From contig NZ_QKZI01000003.1 of NCBI RefSeq assembly GCF_003254155.1, forward strand, positions 62,001 to 126,000: a stretch of DNA of 64,000 nucleotides, in the 5' to 3' direction. The DNA is from Psychrobacillus insolitus. Lineage in GTDB: Bacteria; Bacillota; Bacilli; Bacillales_A; Planococcaceae. The notes below the pieces were generated by a model. That model searched no databases and had not been told where the DNA came from. It saw only the letters and a program-made list of their open reading frames with translations. The position numbers and the translations under genes were made by a program. This document shows positions 43,505 to 55,262 of this stretch, piece after piece (positions within the stretch are counted from its first letter, which is position 1; every line of letters begins with the position of its first letter).

Positions 43505-43540
43505 AACGCCTAACCAATCAGAAGTCGGTCAGGCGGTTCA
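43505..43540 (-). terminator. Terminator after secG
   Basis: Minus-strand stem CGCCTGACC with GGTTAGGCG, followed by TTTTCTTTT. It may uncouple secG from est. Confidence 0.8.
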
Positions 43541-43551
43541 TTCGGATTTGT

Positions 43552-43779
43552 TTAAAATTTAGTAACAATAATAGTAAGTAAAAAGAATATCACGGCAAGT
43601 ACAATCGTCACTCTATGTAAAATAAGGTCCATACCTCGAGCTTTTTGTTTTCCAAAAAGTTGTTCAGCCCCACCAGAGATTGCTCCCGATAAACCAGCAC
43701 TCTTCCCTGATTGTAACAACACAACAACGATTAATGCGAGCGATACGATGACTAGTAAAATCATTAACAACGCATGCAT
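43552..43779 (-). CDS. secG: Preprotein translocase subunit SecG
   Basis: 75 residues with two membrane helices (about 3-22 and 53-73) and the conserved [19 protein letters not shown] segment between them. SecG assists SecYE and SecA in protein export. The ATG at 43779 follows GGAGGTGG by six bases. It lies just after eno in the usual Bacillales order, separated by a terminator. Confidence 0.95.
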   Translation of the reverse strand: MHALLMILLVIVSLALIVVVLLQSGKSAGLSGAISGGAEQLFGKQKARGMDLILHRVTIVLAVIFFLLTIIVTKF

Positions 43780-43866
43780 TTGTTCCACCTCCTGATATGA
43801 ACGTTCACAATATATATAATTTTACCAAAAAATATCAACGATGACAACTACCGAGCCTATAAATAG

Positions 43867-43904
43867 TTGTAAAAAAACAGCCAGTGAGAATCACTGACTG
43901 TTTT
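43867..43904 (-). terminator. Terminator of the glycolytic operon
   Basis: AAACAGTCAGTGA, loop TTC, TCACTGGCTGTTT followed by T residues on the minus strand, just after the eno stop. Confidence 0.85.
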
Positions 43905-43912
43905 TCTAGCAC

Positions 43913-46738
<2,826 letters not shown>

Positions 46739-46746
<8 letters not shown>

Positions 46747-47500
46747 TTTCCGCTACCTCCAAAAGTTTTACAAATGATTCTACTTGTAGACTTGCTCCGC
46801 CTACTAAAGCACCATCAATATGTTCTTTTGATAATAGCTCTTCAATATTTCCAGGGTTCACACTTCCACCATATTGAATGCGAACACTGCTTGCAACTTC
46901 TTCTCCGAAACCGTCAAGAATCGTTTCACGAATTGCTTGGCATACATCATTTGCATCATCTGCTGTAGCAGTTTTCCCTGTACCGATTGCCCAGATTGGT
47001 TCATATGCAATAATAGAATTTTTCACATTTTCTTCTGAAACTCCTTCTAAAGCGGCCATGACTTGATTGGAAACAATATTTTCTGTTTCATTTTGCTCGC
47101 GTTGTTCTAATGTTTCTCCAACACAAATAATTGGCGTTAATTGATAATCAAAAGCAGCTTGCACTTTTTTGTTTACAGCGTCATCTGTTTCATTGAAATA
47201 TTGACGACGCTCTGAATGACCAATCACAACATAGTTAACACCAAGGTCTTGTAATTGATGCCCACTAATCTCACCTGTAAAAGCGCCTTCTTTTTCTTCG
47301 TGCATTGTTTGTGCACCAATCGAGATAAATGTTCCTTTTGACGCTTGTACAAGTTGATTTAAAAATAATGCAGGTGCACAGATTACTGTTTCCACCTTGT
47401 TATGATCTACTTGTTTTTCTTTTAACTTGGCAACGAAATCTTCCGCCTCTGCAAGTGTTTTGTACATTTTCCAATTCCCTGCAATTATAGGTTTGCGCAT
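46739..47500 (-). CDS. tpiA: Triosephosphate isomerase
   Basis: 253 residues. AGNWKMYKT carries the active-site lysine, VIGHSERRQ the catalytic histidine (about residue 95), and [11 protein letters not shown] the catalytic glutamate (about 169). It interconverts dihydroxyacetone phosphate and glyceraldehyde-3-phosphate. AAGGAGGAG precedes the ATG. Gap of 13 bases from pgk. Confidence 0.98.
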
Positions 47501-47513
47501 ACGAAACTCCTCC

Positions 47514-48698
47514 TTACTTATCGTTTAAAGCAGATACTCCTGGTAAATCTTTGCCTTCCATAAACTCTAGAGAAGCTCCTCCACCAGTTGAAATATGATT
47601 CATTTTATCTGCAACTTCGAATTTTTCTACAGCTGCTGCTGAATCTCCACCACCGATAATTGTGTAACCATCTGTTTGTGCCATTGCATCTGCAACGCCT
47701 CTTGTCCCTTTGGAGAATACTTCCATTTCAAATACACCCATAGGTCCATTCCAAATGATTAGCTTGCTATCTTTAATGACATCTGCATACAAAGCAGCAG
47801 TTTTTGGTCCAATATCAAGCCCCATCCAGTCCGATGGAATTTGGTCGATGTCTACCACTTTTATATTTGCATCTTTTGAAAAATCGTCCGCTATAACCGC
47901 ATCGATTGGCAAGTAAAAATTAACACCTTTTTCTTTTGCTTTTTCAATAAATGACGCCGCTAGCTCGATTTTATCCTCTTCGACAAGCGATTTACCAATA
48001 GCATGTCCTTGTGCTTTGGAGAATGTATACGATAAGCCTCCACCGATTAAGATATTATCTACGCTATCCAATAAATGTTCGATAATACCAATTTTATCTT
48101 TTACTTTTGAACCACCGATAATTGCCGTAAATGGGCGTTCTGGATTTGCTAAAGCTTTTCCTAAAACATTTAGTTCTTTTTCCAGTAAAAACCCAGAAAC
48201 TGCTGGAAGTAATTCAGCAATTCCTTCCGTTGATACATGCGCACGATGTGCAGTTCCAAATGCATCATTCACATACACATCAGCTAGTTTTGCAAATGCT
48301 TTTGCAAGTTCCGGATCATTTTTTTCTTCTCCAGGATGGAAGCGGACATTTTCTAATAGAATGACATCTCCGTCTTTCATCTCATTAACAGCTTGTTCCA
48401 CTTCTGAACCAATGGATACATCTAGTTTCTTTACTTCTTTATTTAATAGGGCAGCTACACGTTTCCCCACTTTAGTCAAACGAAGTTCTTCCTTCACTTC
48501 GCCTTTTGGTCTTCCCATATGACTGGCAAGAATTACTTTAGCGCCTTGTTCAATCAAATAATTAATCGTTGGTAACGCTGCACGAATACGTGTTTCATCT
48601 GTAATCGCTCCGTCTTCCATTGGTACATTAAAATCTACTCGACAAAATACTCGTTTTCCTTGTAGTGCTATATCGCTCATCGTTTGTTTCGCATTCAT
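47514..48698 (-). CDS. pgk: Phosphoglycerate kinase
   Basis: 394 residues in two Rossmann-like domains. [11 protein letters not shown] opens the N-terminal domain, and [12 protein letters not shown] near the C-terminus binds the nucleotide. It transfers phosphate from 1,3-bisphosphoglycerate to ADP. GGAGG lies about nine bases before the ATG. A terminator-like hairpin separates it from gapA. Confidence 0.98.
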   Translation of the reverse strand: MNAKQTMSDIALQGKRVFCRVDFNVPMEDGAITDETRIRAALPTINYLIEQGAKVILASHMGRPKGEVKEELRLTKVGKRVAALLNKEVKKLDVSIGSEVEQAVNEMKDGDVILLENVRFHPGEEKNDPELAKAFAKLADVYVNDAFGTAHRAHVSTEGIAELLPAVSGFLLEKELNVLGKALANPERPFTAIIGGSKVKDKIGIIEHLLDSVDNILIGGGLSYTFSKAQGHAIGKSLVEEDKIELAASFIEKAKEKGVNFYLPIDAVIADDFSKDANIKVVDIDQIPSDWMGLDIGPKTAALYADVIKDSKLIIWNGPMGVFEMEVFSKGTRGVADAMAQTDGYTIIGGGDSAAAVEKFEVADKMNHISTGGGASLEFMEGKDLPGVSALNDK

Positions 48699-48726
48699 GA
48701 GATTAAGCCTCCTTATGTATAAAAAA

Positions 48727-48766
48727 AATAAGGAGCGAAGGGATAACCCTTGCTCCTTTTATCCTT
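48727..48766 (-). terminator. Hairpin between gapA and pgk
   Basis: On the minus strand AAGGAGCAAGGG, loop TTAT, CCCTTCGCTCCTT followed by ATTTTTTTT. It should let some transcripts end after gapA, raising gapA mRNA above the rest of the operon. Confidence 0.8.
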
Positions 48767-48806
48767 TTTATATTATAGAGGTTATTTAACATTCACGCTA
48801 TTATAA

Positions 48807-49814
48807 TTACAGACCCTTTTTAATCATGTGCAGAGCAAGATCAATACATCGTGCAGAATATCCTGATTCATTGTCATACCAAGATAGTACTTTCACCATA
48901 TTATCTCCTAAAACCATTGTAGATAAGCCATCTACAGTAGAAGAAGCAGTGTTTCCATTATAGTCGATAGATACTAATGGAATTTCATTGTAAGACAAGA
49001 TTCCTTTTAATTCATTTTCAGATGCATGTTTTAATGCTGTATTCAACTCTTCTACTGTTACATCTTTTTCAAGCTCAGCAACTAAATCAACTAGAGATAC
49101 ATTCGGTGTTGGTACTCGAACAGCCATACCATCTAATTTTCCTTTTAATACAGGAAGTACTTTCGCTACTGCTAAAGCTGCCCCAGTCGTAGTTGGAATC
49201 ATAGACTCCGCTGCTGCACGAGCACGACGATAATCACTATGTGGTAAATCTAAAATGCGTTGATCGTTTGTGTACGAGTGAATAGTTGTCATCATTCCAC
49301 GTTTTATACCAAACTGATCTTGCAATACTTTAGCCACAGGAGCTAAACAGTTTGTTGTACATGAAGCGTTGGATACAATATGGTCTGTTTCAGGATTATA
49401 ACTTTCATGGTTTACACCCATTACAAATGTCGGCATACCATCTTTTGCTGGTGAAGAAAGAATTACTTTTTTGGCTCCAGCTTCAATATGTTTACTTGCT
49501 TTTTCAATTGTATTGAATATTCCTGTACACTCTATCACGATATCAATTTTATGCTCTTTCCAAGGTAAAACAGAAGGATCTTTTTCAGCAGAAACTAGAA
49601 TTCTCTTTCCATTCACTATTAGGAAGTCACCTTCTGATGACACCTCTGCATTAAAAATTCCATGAACTGAGTCATATTTCAATAGATGTGCAAGCATTGC
49701 CGCATCCGTTAAATCATTGATTGCTACAACTTCAAATTCCTTTACCTCTAATGCTTCTCTGAATACTTTACGTCCAATACGTCCAAATCCGTTAATCGCT
49801 ATTTTTACTGTCAT
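48807..49814 (-). CDS. gapA: Glyceraldehyde-3-phosphate dehydrogenase, type I
   Basis: 335 residues. INGFGRIGRKVFRE is the NAD-binding loop and SNASCTTNCLAPVAK the active site with cysteine 152. LTDAAMLAHLLKYDSVHG fits the NAD-specific, glycolytic (GapA) class rather than the gluconeogenic GapB. GGAGG precedes the ATG by seven bases. It follows cggR directly, as in Bacillus. Confidence 0.97.
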   Translation of the reverse strand: MTVKIAINGFGRIGRKVFREALEVKEFEVVAINDLTDAAMLAHLLKYDSVHGIFNAEVSSEGDFLIVNGKRILVSAEKDPSVLPWKEHKIDIVIECTGIFNTIEKASKHIEAGAKKVILSSPAKDGMPTFVMGVNHESYNPETDHIVSNASCTTNCLAPVAKVLQDQFGIKRGMMTTIHSYTNDQRILDLPHSDYRRARAAAESMIPTTTGAALAVAKVLPVLKGKLDGMAVRVPTPNVSLVDLVAELEKDVTVEELNTALKHASENELKGILSYNEIPLVSIDYNGNTASSTVDGLSTMVLGDNMVKVLSWYDNESGYSARCIDLALHMIKKGL

Positions 49815-49826
49815 CTTAAATTCCTC

Positions 49827-50864
49827 CTAGGGTGTTTGTGATAGAATGTGTAATATTTCATTTGCTGCGCCTTCATCCGTAACTAATACTGTTTGGGCTG
49901 GTGCTTGTTTAAAATATGATATAAGTGCTTTGGCCTTTGCAGTTCCACCAGCAACTGCTAGTAAATATTCGATGTTCATTAATTGTTTCAATTGAACGCC
50001 GATTGTTCGAATGCGGTGTACTGCTTCTCCGGCATCGTTAAAATAATAACCGAATGCTTCGCTTACAGAACCTGCTTCTTTTATGAGTTGCATTTCCTCA
50101 TCGTTTGAATTTCTTCTTCTTGCCATTTCAAATGCATCACCAATACCGTGTATGATAATATTTGTTCTTTCATATAAATCCATCATTTCTTGGATAAAAG
50201 GTTCTTTCTTCATCGTAGTGTACGCGTCTTCGCTCAAACTATCCGGCATATACAACGTTCGATATGAACCATTCATTTTATCTGAAAAAAGGGAAGCAAT
50301 TGTATTTGCTTGTAAACGAACGTCTTTACCAACGCCACCTCTTGCCGCGATAAACATCAAGTTTTTCCACTTCGTTGTATCATGTATAAAGTTTGAAATG
50401 GAAGCAATTGTTGTTCCACCCGTTACAGCGATGACCTTATCGTCCGTCAAAATACTTTCCAAATATTTAGCTGCTTCTTGTGACAAAAGCATTTGTGTAT
50501 TTTCATCATGATCTGCATTTCCAGGTACGATTATCACTTCTTTAATACCTAGTTTTTTTGCAAGTTGTTGTTCTTTTTGGAGCCTACCTGACCATTCTCT
50601 TACTAACTCTTTAAGCTCTATTAACACTTGTGTACCTTCTGGAGTTATAGCTGCTCCATCTCTTGACACATCTATTAATCCTTGATTTCTTAATGCATCT
50701 ATTTCTTTTCTTATATCTCTCTCAGTTAATCCTAATTGTTCACCTAAAACTCGTCGTCCAATCCCTTTTGTCAGTTGGATTGTTTGAAGAATACTATATC
50801 TTTTTTGTAAAAGAGTACTCATTTCAGGAATTAGCTTTACTTGTGCTGCGAGAAAAGATTCCAT
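49827..50864 (-). CDS. cggR: Central glycolytic genes regulator
   Basis: 345 residues of the SorC/DeoR-like family. The N-terminal helix-turn-helix is in YSILQTIQLTKGIGRRVLGE and QLGLTERDIRKEIDALR; the C-terminal domain binds fructose-1,6-bisphosphate, with VTGGTTIASISNFIHD among the phosphate-site residues. It represses its own operon, relieved by fructose-1,6-bisphosphate. It is the first gene and its operator lies just upstream. Confidence 0.95.
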   Translation of the reverse strand: MESFLAAQVKLIPEMSTLLQKRYSILQTIQLTKGIGRRVLGEQLGLTERDIRKEIDALRNQGLIDVSRDGAAITPEGTQVLIELKELVREWSGRLQKEQQLAKKLGIKEVIIVPGNADHDENTQMLLSQEAAKYLESILTDDKVIAVTGGTTIASISNFIHDTTKWKNLMFIAARGGVGKDVRLQANTIASLFSDKMNGSYRTLYMPDSLSEDAYTTMKKEPFIQEMMDLYERTNIIIHGIGDAFEMARRRNSNDEEMQLIKEAGSVSEAFGYYFNDAGEAVHRIRTIGVQLKQLMNIEYLLAVAGGTAKAKALISYFKQAPAQTVLVTDEGAANEILHILSQTP

Positions 50865-50883
50865 ATGTCACTTCCTATTCTAT

Positions 50884-50925
50884 TGAGACGTTTTTGTCCC
50901 ACTATATATAAAAAAGTCCCACTTG
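50884..50925. promoter_or_regulatory. CggR operator
   Basis: On the minus strand two direct GTGGGAC repeats, at 50916-50922 and 50896-50902, are exactly 20 bp apart, with GTCTC further on. B. subtilis CggR binds CGGGAC-N6-TGTC twice with the same 20-bp period. Location upstream of cggR supports the call. Confidence 0.75.
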
Positions 50926-51012
50926 CGTAAAAAAAATAACTTCTTCAATAAGCATACAATAGAATATGTGCATTGGCAATAGTTGTGCACTTCCAGTGGA
51001 GGTTACTGAGCG

Positions 51013-51115
51013 GAGTCATCTTGCGTGTAAGAGGCTCGATCTTGCGAATAAAGTATTCAATCTTGCGCATAACTCGTTCGACCTTGCGATTACGAGCTCA
51101 GACCTTGCGCCAAAC
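51013..51115. repeat. Five-unit tandem array, strict 21-bp period
   Basis: CTTGCG occurs at 51020, 51041, 51062, 51083 and 51104, exactly 21 bases apart. Consensus unit is close to GCTCGATCTTGCGNATAAAGT. No gene or hairpin explains it. It lies between the cggR promoter and the glutaredoxin gene. Confidence 0.9.
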
Positions 51116-51139
51116 AATATAAGCCACCATTTGGATGCA

Positions 51140-51373
51140 TTATTTACATAATGCATCCAGTAATGTTGCATAATCTACTCGTCCATATTGAATAATGGAA
51201 CCTTCCAATTCAACTACCGGTATCATGAGCATATACTTCTCATGTATCGCATCATCTTCTTCAATATTTATTTCATGTATGTGAAAAGGAATATCCTCTT
51301 GCACCAACTTCAACATAAGCCTAGCTTCCTCACATAAATGACAACCAGGTCTCGTATAAAATTTCACGTCCAA
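51140..51373 (-). CDS. Glutaredoxin-family thiol-disulfide protein
   Basis: 77 residues of thioredoxin fold. VKFYTRPGCHLCEEARLML carries the redox CxxC (CHLC) at the start of helix 1, and MIPVVELEGS the cis-proline. It should reduce protein or small-molecule disulfides in the cytosol. The start is a TTG, seven bases after AAAGGAGG; the long frame reaching back into ygcG is not real. It follows ygcG by 55 bases with a terminator hairpin between. Confidence 0.85.
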   Translation of the reverse strand: MDVKFYTRPGCHLCEEARLMLKLVQEDIPFHIHEINIEEDDAIHEKYMLMIPVVELEGSIIQYGRVDYATLLDALCK

Positions 51374-51396
51374 AACCTTACCTCCTTTCACGTAAA

Positions 51397-51424
51397 AAGA
51401 AGCGGCTATTAACAGACGCTTCCT
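51397..51424 (-). terminator. Terminator after ygcG
   Basis: Minus-strand GGAAGCG, twelve-base loop, CGCTTCTTTTT. It lies five bases after the ygcG stop. Confidence 0.75.
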
Positions 51425-51428
51425 GAGA

Positions 51429-52220
51429 TTACCAACCACGACCGGCGCCGCCGCCTCCGGAACTACCTCCTCCGAAGCCTCCGAAACCGCCACTAGATCC
51501 ACCACTACTTCCGCCGCCGACACTTCCTGCGCCAAACATTGTTGAACTGGACGACCTACGTCGTTTACCACCAGAACCATTACCGCCACCACCGCCAGAC
51601 ATAGCCGAATAGATTAAGTAAATGACAACAATAATGATAATGATCGTGGTGAATGAAAAACCTGCATCAGGTTCTTCAGGTACCACAAGTTCCCCGTCCC
51701 AACCATATTCTGTTGCGACTTCGTTATATAACACTTGATACGTTGACAGTATTGCACCTGGTACATCACCTTGTTCAAGGTATGGTAATGTATAATCATC
51801 TAAAATTCTTCCTGTTTTCCCATCAGGAAGTGCACCTTCTAGACCTTGACCTACTCCAATATAAATATCGCGATCAGTTTCTTTGTTTGGATCCATTTCT
51901 AAAATAAATAATACTCCATTATTTTTTTCAGCATCCCCAATGCCGTAACCACGCATAACATCTACTGCATACGTAGCCACGTCCTGACCACCTAATGATT
52001 CTACTACCATCACCACAATTTGAGCACCCGTAGCATTTTCAAGATTCTGTCCAAGTGTTTCTATTTCTTGCTCTTGCGTTTCCGATAAAACATCATAAAA
52101 ATCTTGTACATACAATTCATTCGGCAAAGCCTCTGGATAATCTGACTTCGCTAATGTTATTAATGGAAAAATAATGCTAAAAAGAAGCGCAAGTGAGATA
52201 ACACGCGCAACTTTCATCAT
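51429..52220 (-). CDS. TPM-domain protein with glycine-rich tail (YgcG-like)
   Basis: 263 residues. A signal peptide (about 1-24, ending LITLAKS) is followed by the TPM domain (about 35-170, VQDFYDVLSETQEQEIETLG, GAQIVVMVVESL and IYIGVGQGLEGALPDG), then a membrane helix (about 191-207) and a serine/glycine-rich tail ending SGGGGAGRGW. TPM proteins pair with LemA; roles in photosystem repair or membrane stress are known for distant members only. The start overlaps the stop of lemA. Confidence 0.88.
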   Translation of the reverse strand: MMKVARVISLALLFSIIFPLITLAKSDYPEALPNELYVQDFYDVLSETQEQEIETLGQNLENATGAQIVVMVVESLGGQDVATYAVDVMRGYGIGDAEKNNGVLFILEMDPNKETDRDIYIGVGQGLEGALPDGKTGRILDDYTLPYLEQGDVPGAILSTYQVLYNEVATEYGWDGELVVPEEPDAGFSFTTIIIIIVVIYLIYSAMSGGGGGNGSGGKRRRSSSSTMFGAGSVGGGSSGGSSGGFGGFGGGSSGGGGAGRGW

Positions 52221-52798
52221 TACTCTCCAACTCCTTCAAAATCAACTGCCGGAGCATCTTTTGCTGCTGCATCTGCTTTAAAGTATTCTTTTTCATCGAA
52301 TCCAAAAATAGAAGCGACGATACTTCCTGGCAAACGTTTCACTGATTTATTGTACTCGGCCACGACTGTGTTATAGTCTCCTCTTGCTACCGATAAACGA
52401 TTTTCTGTTCCTGCAAGTTCATCCATTAGTTGTCTGAAGTTTGCATCTGCTTTTAAATCTGGATAATTTTCCACTACTACCAATAGTCTGCTTAAAGCGC
52501 CAGATAATTCATCATTCGCTGCTGCTTGATCTTCCGGGCTTCCTGCTCCTGCTAATTTGGAACGAGCATCGGCTATATTGCTCAGCACTTCCTTTTCATG
52601 TGCTGCGAAACCTTTAACCGTATTTACTAAGTTTGGTATCAAATCCATTCGACGTTGTAACTGGGTTTCCACTTGTGCATATGCATTATTGACATTTTCT
52701 TCTCCGTCAACAAAACCGTTATAACTTGAGAAAAAAATACCTGCAAAGATAGCAATAATTACGAAAACAATAATAATCGGCAATAATAATTTTTTCAT
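52220..52798 (-). CDS. lemA: LemA-family protein
   Basis: 192 residues. An N-terminal membrane anchor (about 4-24) is followed by a long helical bundle with NAYAQVETQLQRRMDLIPNL VNTVKGF, the LemA signature, and NRLSVARGDYNTVVAEYNKS VKRLPG near the end. The chain faces outside the cell. It is co-transcribed with the TPM protein, a pairing common in Firmicutes. Function is unknown. Confidence 0.93.
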   Translation of the reverse strand: MKKLLLPIIIVFVIIAIFAGIFFSSYNGFVDGEENVNNAYAQVETQLQRRMDLIPNLVNTVKGFAAHEKEVLSNIADARSKLAGAGSPEDQAAANDELSGALSRLLVVVENYPDLKADANFRQLMDELAGTENRLSVARGDYNTVVAEYNKSVKRLPGSIVASIFGFDEKEYFKADAAAKDAPAVDFEGVGE

Positions 52799-52894
52799 CT
52801 CTTCACTCCTAACTTGAGTATAGTATTCATTTACCTTTTATTATAACTTTTGAAACCAATTATAAATACGGATGAAAGAAAAATTAGTTTCAAA

Positions 52895-52925
52895 AAAACT
52901 CCTTTCATAAATGAAAAGAGTTTTG
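52895..52925 (-). terminator. Terminator of tRNA-Arg
   Basis: Minus-strand AAAACTC-TTTTCAT, AAATG AAAG-GAGTTTT followed by T residues. Confidence 0.75.
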
Positions 52926-52946
52926 ATGTAAGTTATTATTAAATTA

Positions 52947-53018
52947 TGCCCTCGGCGAGGATCGAACTCACATTCCAAGCTTCGGAGGCTTGTGTGTTAT
53001 CCATTACACTACAAGGGC
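52947..53018 (-). tRNA. tRNA-Arg (anticodon CCG)
   Basis: 72 nt. Acceptor arms GCCCTTG and CGAGGGC pair (one G-U), discriminator A. The anticodon stem CAAGC/GCTTG encloses the loop CTCCGAA, so the anticodon is CCG, reading CGG. The T-arm has GTTCGATCC. CCA is not encoded. Confidence 0.97.
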
Positions 53019-53082
53019 AAGCGACTTATCTATTATACAAATATAACAGGATTAATTCAACCATATATTTGAAGGCTTAATA

Positions 53083-53113
53083 TTTGACCTTCCTTGACCT
53101 TAATGTGTATGAT
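53083..53113 (+). promoter_or_regulatory. CtsR box overlapping the clpP promoter
   Basis: TTTGACCTTCCTTGACCT (53083-53100) is the reverse complement of the CtsR heptad repeat (R)GGTCAAA-N3-RGTCAAA type. It also provides the -35 TTGACC at 53084-53089, followed after 18 bases by TATGAT with an upstream TG. CtsR represses clpP until heat or other protein stress. Confidence 0.8.
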
Positions 53114-53186
53114 AAAGTTACAACTGAGGGAACTTTTCTCAGTAATCAGCTTATCAAATCAAACCACCTTGAAGGAGGCAATCAGG

Positions 53187-53783
53187 ATGAATTTAATTCC
53201 TACAGTTATCGAACAAACGAGCCGTGGAGAACGTGCGTACGACATTTACTCGCGATTATTAAAAGACCGCATTATTATGCTTGGAAGTGGTATTGATGAC
53301 AACGTGGCAAATTCCATTGTTGCCCAACTACTATTTTTAGAAGCAGAAGATCCAGAAAAAGATATCTCTATCTACATTAACAGCCCAGGTGGTAGTATTA
53401 CAGCTGGTATGGCAATCTACGATACGATGCAGTTTATCAAACCAGATATTCAAACTATTTGTATCGGTATGGCAGCATCTATGGGAGCATTCCTACTTAC
53501 TGCAGGTACAAAAGGGAAACGTTATGCGCTTCCAAATGCTGAAGTAATGATTCACCAACCACTTGGTGGAGCACAAGGGCAAGCAACGGAAATCGAAATT
53601 GCTGCTAAACGTATTTTATTCTTACGCGATAAACTAAATGGCATTATGTCTGAACGTACTGGTCAACCACTTGAAGTCGTTTCACGTGATACAGACCGCG
53701 ATAACTTCATGACTGCTGAACGTGCAAAAGAATATGGTTTAATCGACCATATTATTGACCGCAGCGAAATGAAAAAAGCATAA
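53187..53783 (+). CDS. clpP: ATP-dependent Clp protease proteolytic subunit
   Basis: 198 residues from the ATG at 53187, which has AAGGAGG upstream; longer frames reaching back across the promoter are false. The catalytic triad is complete: S98 in [12 protein letters not shown]123 in MIHQPLGG and D172 in DTDRDNFM. The tetradecameric peptidase works with ClpX, ClpC or ClpE, and degrades, among others, ssrA-tagged proteins. Confidence 0.98.
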   Translation: MNLIPTVIEQTSRGERAYDIYSRLLKDRIIMLGSGIDDNVANSIVAQLLFLEAEDPEKDISIYINSPGGSITAGMAIYDTMQFIKPDIQTICIGMAASMGAFLLTAGTKGKRYALPNAEVMIHQPLGGAQGQATEIEIAAKRILFLRDKLNGIMSERTGQPLEVVSRDTDRDNFMTAERAKEYGLIDHIIDRSEMKKA

Positions 53784-53791
53784 TAATAATT

Positions 53792-53830
53792 GTACTCAAG
53801 GAAAATTTACTTTTCCTTGGGTACTTTTTT
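53792..53830 (+). terminator. Terminator of clpP
   Basis: GTACTCAAGGAAAA, loop TTTAC, TTTTCCTTGGGTAC, then six T. Confidence 0.9.
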
Positions 53831-53835
53831 GGGTT

Positions 53836-53932
53836 CACTTCAGAGCGCGGTTTTCAAGGGCGAGGAGGCTCACCGCACACCCCACAGAAAGCGTCCGCTC
53901 GGAACGAAAATCAGCGCGGATCAGGATTTTAT
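53836..53932. repeat. GC-rich dispersed intergenic repeat
   Basis: GAGGAGGCTCACCGCACACC, then AGAAAGCGTCCGCTCGGAAC and AAAATCAGCGCGGATC. Base composition is much higher in GC than its surroundings and it has no open frame. It resembles a repeat I recall from many Bacillales intergenic regions (GGAAAGCG...GCGGAAATCA type). A second copy is not seen in this window. Confidence 0.5.
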
Positions 53933-53956
53933 TTCACCAACGTCATATATTGTAAA

Positions 53957-53985
53957 ACCAGAAAAACCAGGCAAATTCGCCCGGT
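53957..53985 (-). terminator. Terminator of the crh operon
   Basis: Minus-strand AAACCGGGC, loop GAATTT, GCCTGGTTT followed by T-rich sequence, five bases after the crh stop. Confidence 0.85.
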
Positions 53986-53989
53986 TTAT

Positions 53990-54247
53990 TTATTGCTCAT
54001 TTGTGATAAATTTAGCCAATGCATCTACTGCTTCTTCTTCATCAGAACCATCCGCGCTTAGAGTAATAGTAATACCTCGGCTAATCGCCAAGCTCATAAT
54101 CCCCATAATACTCTTTGCATTTACTTTTTTATCACCTTTCTCCAAATACACATCCGCAATATAGCGATTTGCCTCTTGCACAAATAGTGCAGCCTGTCTT
54201 GCTTGTAATCCCGTTGCTAATTTCACTTCGACTTGTTTCTCCGTCAT
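53990..54247 (-). CDS. crh: HPr-like catabolite repression protein Crh
   Basis: 85 residues with the HPr fold. The residue at position 15 is glutamine (ATGLQARQA) instead of the phosphocarrier histidine, while serine 46 is present (NAKSIMGI). This combination defines Crh: it cannot carry PTS phosphate but is phosphorylated on serine by HPrK and acts with CcpA. The ATG at 54247 lies nine bases after GAGG; the 20-codon extension upstream lies inside whiA. It overlaps no functional part of whiA beyond spacing of 19 bases. Confidence 0.96.
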   Translation of the reverse strand: MTEKQVEVKLATGLQARQAALFVQEANRYIADVYLEKGDKKVNAKSIMGIMSLAISRGITITLSADGSDEEEAVDALAKFITNEQ

Positions 54248-54266
54248 TGTCACATGCCTCATTTCA

Positions 54267-55208
54267 CTATATTGTCTCGCCTCTGCGAAGTGCATCTGCG
54301 ATTTCATCTATTTTTCTTAGCCGATGATTAATACCAGATTTGCTAACAGTACCAGTAGAAACCATCTCACCTAATTCTTTTAGCGTCACATCTTGATATT
54401 CCACACGTAATCTGGCAACTTCTCTTAACCTTTCAGGCAACTGATCTACCCCCATTGAATTATCAATGAATCGAATATTTTCGACTTGTCGCACAGAAGC
54501 AGTAATTGTTTTGTTTAGATTAGCTGTTTCACAATTAACTAAGCGGTTTACACTATTTCTCATATCTCGAATGATTCGAACATCCTCAAATTTCAAAAGT
54601 GCACCATGAGCTCCCGTAACACTGAGAAAATCGGCAATTTTTTCTGCTTCTTTCAAATAAGCAATAAAGCCTTTTTTGCGCTCAATTGTTTTAGCGTTCA
54701 AGTTAAATCCATTCATCAAGTCTACCAATGCATCACTATGTGTTTTATATGAAGAATAAATCTCTAAATGATAAGAAGAAGTTTCTGGATTATTCACAGA
54801 TCCACCTGCCAAAAATGCGCCTCTAAGATAAGCACGTTTACAACAGTTCTTTTTCACCAAATCTTTAGAGATGGAATATTCGAATTGAAAATTATCTCTT
54901 AATATTTGCAAGTCTTCTAAAAAGTCTTTTGCACCCTCACGAATACGACAAATATATACATTATTTTTTTTCAATCTCATTTTTTTTCGAACAAGTAATT
55001 CCACTCGATATGGATATAACTGCTTGATAAGTGTGTATAACCTTCTAGCGATTGCAGCATTCTCAGTTTGAACATCTAAACTTAACATTTTATTACTAAA
55101 TGACATAGAACCATTCATTCGAATTAGCGCTGAGAGTTCAGCTTTTACACAACATGGTTTTGACTCTTCTAAAGTCATTTCTTTTTTTGTTTCAGACGCG
55201 AATGACAT
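54267..55208 (-). CDS. whiA: DNA-binding protein WhiA
   Basis: 313 residues. The N-terminal part is a degenerate LAGLIDADG-type fold ([20 protein letters not shown]), and the C-terminal helix-turn-helix includes [34 protein letters not shown]. In Bacillus it affects cell division and chromosome segregation; in Streptomyces it is a sporulation activator. The position between yvcK and crh is conserved. Confidence 0.96.
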   Translation of the reverse strand: MSFASETKKEMTLEESKPCCVKAELSALIRMNGSMSFSNKMLSLDVQTENAAIARRLYTLIKQLYPYRVELLVRKKMRLKKNNVYICRIREGAKDFLEDLQILRDNFQFEYSISKDLVKKNCCKRAYLRGAFLAGGSVNNPETSSYHLEIYSSYKTHSDALVDLMNGFNLNAKTIERKKGFIAYLKEAEKIADFLSVTGAHGALLKFEDVRIIRDMRNSVNRLVNCETANLNKTITASVRQVENIRFIDNSMGVDQLPERLREVARLRVEYQDVTLKELGEMVSTGTVSKSGINHRLRKIDEIADALRRGETI

Positions 55209-55262
55209 AAGCTGTCCCCTTTCTTGCCAGAGACTATAGCTTGTTATTTTAAATTTCTATAA

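Noticed and set aside
51374-51592. Upstream extension of the glutaredoxin frame
   Set aside because: It is the shadow of the glycine-rich end of ygcG. The ribosome site and TTG at 51373 define the true start.
53094-53186. Upstream extension of clpP
   Set aside because: It crosses the promoter and CtsR box; the AAGGAGG before 53187 and family length set the start.
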